A DNA stretch of 8,924 nt from JANWWM01 sp046719715 (GTDB lineage Bacteria; Bacteroidota; Chlorobiia; Chlorobiales; Thermochlorobacteraceae), in assembly GCA_046719715.1 (NCBI GenBank), contig JBDNCJ010000090.1, forward strand, positions 1 through 8,924, in the 5' to 3' direction. The notes below the pieces were generated by a model. That model had not been told where the DNA came from. It saw only the letters and a program-made list of their open reading frames with translations, and made no database searches. Positions 8,347 through 8,924 of the stretch are shown here, piece after piece. Both the position numbers and the translations under genes were made by a program. Positions within the stretch are counted from its first letter, which is position 1, and every line of letters starts with the position of its first letter.

Positions 8347-8487
8347 AACGCAGTCAGTTTAAGACTTTCTTCGGATAAACTACCAGATGCGCAAAACGTT
8401 TCAACGGCACGATGCGTGACGAATTTCAAAACTGAACGCGGCGTGTTCACCATTCAGGCAACTTGCGAGAAGATGCGCTATCGGAGT
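8347..8487. other. Gap upstream of the operon; leader/promoter region with possible decayed coding fragments
   Basis: This stretch must hold the operon's leader unless transcription starts further upstream, but no convincing promoter pair or operator palindrome is visible. On the plus strand one frame reads KRFNGTMRDEFQN (8394-8432), a TGA, and then an open stretch ending LREDALSEFKSIVEDV before TAA at 8511. RFNGTxRDE is reminiscent of the catalytic-glutamate region of IS3/IS481-type DDE transposases, but the match is very short and what follows does not resemble a transposase. Confidence 0.3.
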
Positions 8488-8682
8488 TTAAATCGATTGT
8501 GGAAGATGTGTAAACTGTAAAGTCAATATATCACCCGAAATCAACCGTGCAAGGAAGTTATTATCAACCGTAACATCTTCGCCCGCAGGCAAGAAAGCGG
8601 CAAGTGCAGACACAACCACTACGTTGCTTTTACGAGTGGCGTTGAAACCGCCGATGCCGTGTATCAACTTATGTCGCCCCAT
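8488..8682 (-). CDS. Possible small hypothetical protein (64 codons), unrecognised
   Basis: The ORF starts at ATG 8682 (a GTG immediately precedes it) and ends 141 bases before the 1104-residue gene, in the same direction. It encodes MGRHKLIHGIGGFNATRKS, then a run of hydrophobic residues VVVVSALAAFLPAGEDVTVD and ends LISGDILTLQFTHLPQSI. Codons are natural-looking, with first positions rich in G and A, and the coding-like composition continues upstream to a TGA at 8731-8733. It may therefore be a genuine small gene or the surviving end of a larger decayed one. There is no Shine-Dalgarno site and I recognise no family. An overlapping plus-strand frame ending at the TAA near 8715 also looks partly coding, which lowers confidence. 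Confidence 0.3.
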   Translation of the reverse strand: MGRHKLIHGIGGFNATRKSNVVVVSALAAFLPAGEDVTVDNNFLARLISGDILTLQFTHLPQSI

Positions 8683-8734
8683 CACGCGAATTGCACTATA
8701 TTTGCCCGCAACTAAACTTTTCGTTGTTCTTCAC

Positions 8735-8924
8735 ATGAAAAAAATCAATCTCATTTTCGCCACGCACAATCATCAGCCGATTGGTAACTTCGATTCTGTT
8801 TTCGTTGAAAATTACGACCGCGCTTACAAGCCCTTTCTCGACGTCTTCGAGAACTTTCCACGCCTGAAAATTGCCAAGCATTACACAGGCATTTTGTTCG
8901 AGTGGCTGTTGCAAAACCGTCCTG
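8735..8924 (+). CDS. Glycoside hydrolase family 57 protein (alpha-amylase / 4-alpha-glucanotransferase type), N-terminal part
   Basis: ATG 8735 opens a frame that runs without a stop to the window end (63 codons, truncated there). It begins MKKINLIFATHNHQPIGNFD and continues with VENYDRAYKPFLDVFENFP and KHYTGILFEWLLQNRP. The HNHQPxGNFD motif followed by AYxPFLxxxExxP and HxxGxLxEWL is the characteristic first beta-alpha region of GH57 enzymes; the HxHQP histidines shape the active site. Members cleave or transfer alpha-1,4-glucans (amylase, amylopullulanase, 4-alpha-glucanotransferase), and the fragment is too short to choose among them. No signal peptide is evident, so a cytoplasmic glycogen or maltodextrin role is likely. 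The preceding bases are T-rich with no Shine-Dalgarno site. The gene is divergent from the defence operon and is probably the ordinary chromosomal neighbour. Confidence 0.88.
   Translation, partial: MKKINLIFATHNHQPIGNFDSVFVENYDRAYKPFLDVFENFPRLKIAKHYTGILFEWLLQNRP

Noticed and set aside
8460..8500. Possible minus-strand promoter (TTTACA and TTAAAC with 17-base spacing)
   Set aside because: The -10 match is poor and such AT-rich pairs are expected by chance; it also overlaps the end of the possible small ORF.
8338..8520. Plus-strand ORF of 60 codons with a segment TNFKTERGVFTIQ faintly like a cyclophilin start
   Set aside because: The similarity covers too few residues, the ORF overlaps the start of the 1104-residue gene, and the rest of the peptide does not follow the cyclophilin pattern.
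8696..8914. Minus-strand ORF of 72 codons
   Set aside because: It is antisense to the GH57 N-terminus, whose HNHQPIGNFD motif clearly marks the plus-strand frame as the real one.
1..8924. CRISPR array, tRNA/rRNA genes, intact insertion sequence, rho-independent terminator
   Set aside because: I saw no regularly spaced repeats, cloverleaf-like segment, terminal inverted repeats with a full transposase, or GC-rich hairpin followed by a T run in a plausible place.

Overview
The window comes from a bacterial chromosome of moderate GC (about 45% by eye). Most of it is a minus-strand operon of accessory genes. The right edge holds the start of an ordinary metabolic gene on the plus strand. The host cannot be fixed from the sequence. 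Weak or absent Shine-Dalgarno (SD) sites at most starts, together with a family 57 glycoside hydrolase, would suit a Bacteroidota/Chlorobiota-type bacterium, but that is a low-confidence guess.

Layout, in the direction the operon is transcribed (right to left). (1) From 8346 to 5032 lies a 1104-residue protein with no catalytic motif that I can recognise. It has an alpha-helical N-terminal third, a beta-rich middle and three tandem Ig-like repeats near the C-terminus. (2) From 5030 to 4935 lies a 31-codon ORF that starts one base after the upstream stop. It resembles the N-terminus of DUF2281-type small proteins and is in frame with the next gene, separated from it by one TAG codon. (3) From 4874 (or TTG 4925) to 57 lies a superfamily 2 DEAD/DEAH-type helicase of about 1605 residues with a C-terminal four-cysteine DUF1998/MZB domain. 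(4) At position 12, running off the left edge, is the start codon of another minus-strand gene, preceded by a perfect AGGAGG.

A giant DUF1998 helicase paired with a large non-enzymatic partner is the plan of Druantia type III anti-phage systems (druH plus druE) and resembles other helicase-centred defence modules (DISARM, Dpd). I interpret the operon as a Druantia-III-like defence module. The helicase would be the nucleic-acid motor and the Ig-repeat protein a recognition or scaffold partner. The small ORF and the extra downstream gene are not part of the canonical two-gene description, and they are the most novel elements here.

The right-hand 580 bases hold a poorly conserved region (8347-8734) with one plausible 64-codon minus-strand ORF and short plus-strand peptide fragments that may be decayed coding sequence. 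A plus-strand GH57 gene then begins at 8735 and is cut by the window end. No tRNA, rRNA, CRISPR array, intact insertion sequence or clear terminator was seen.
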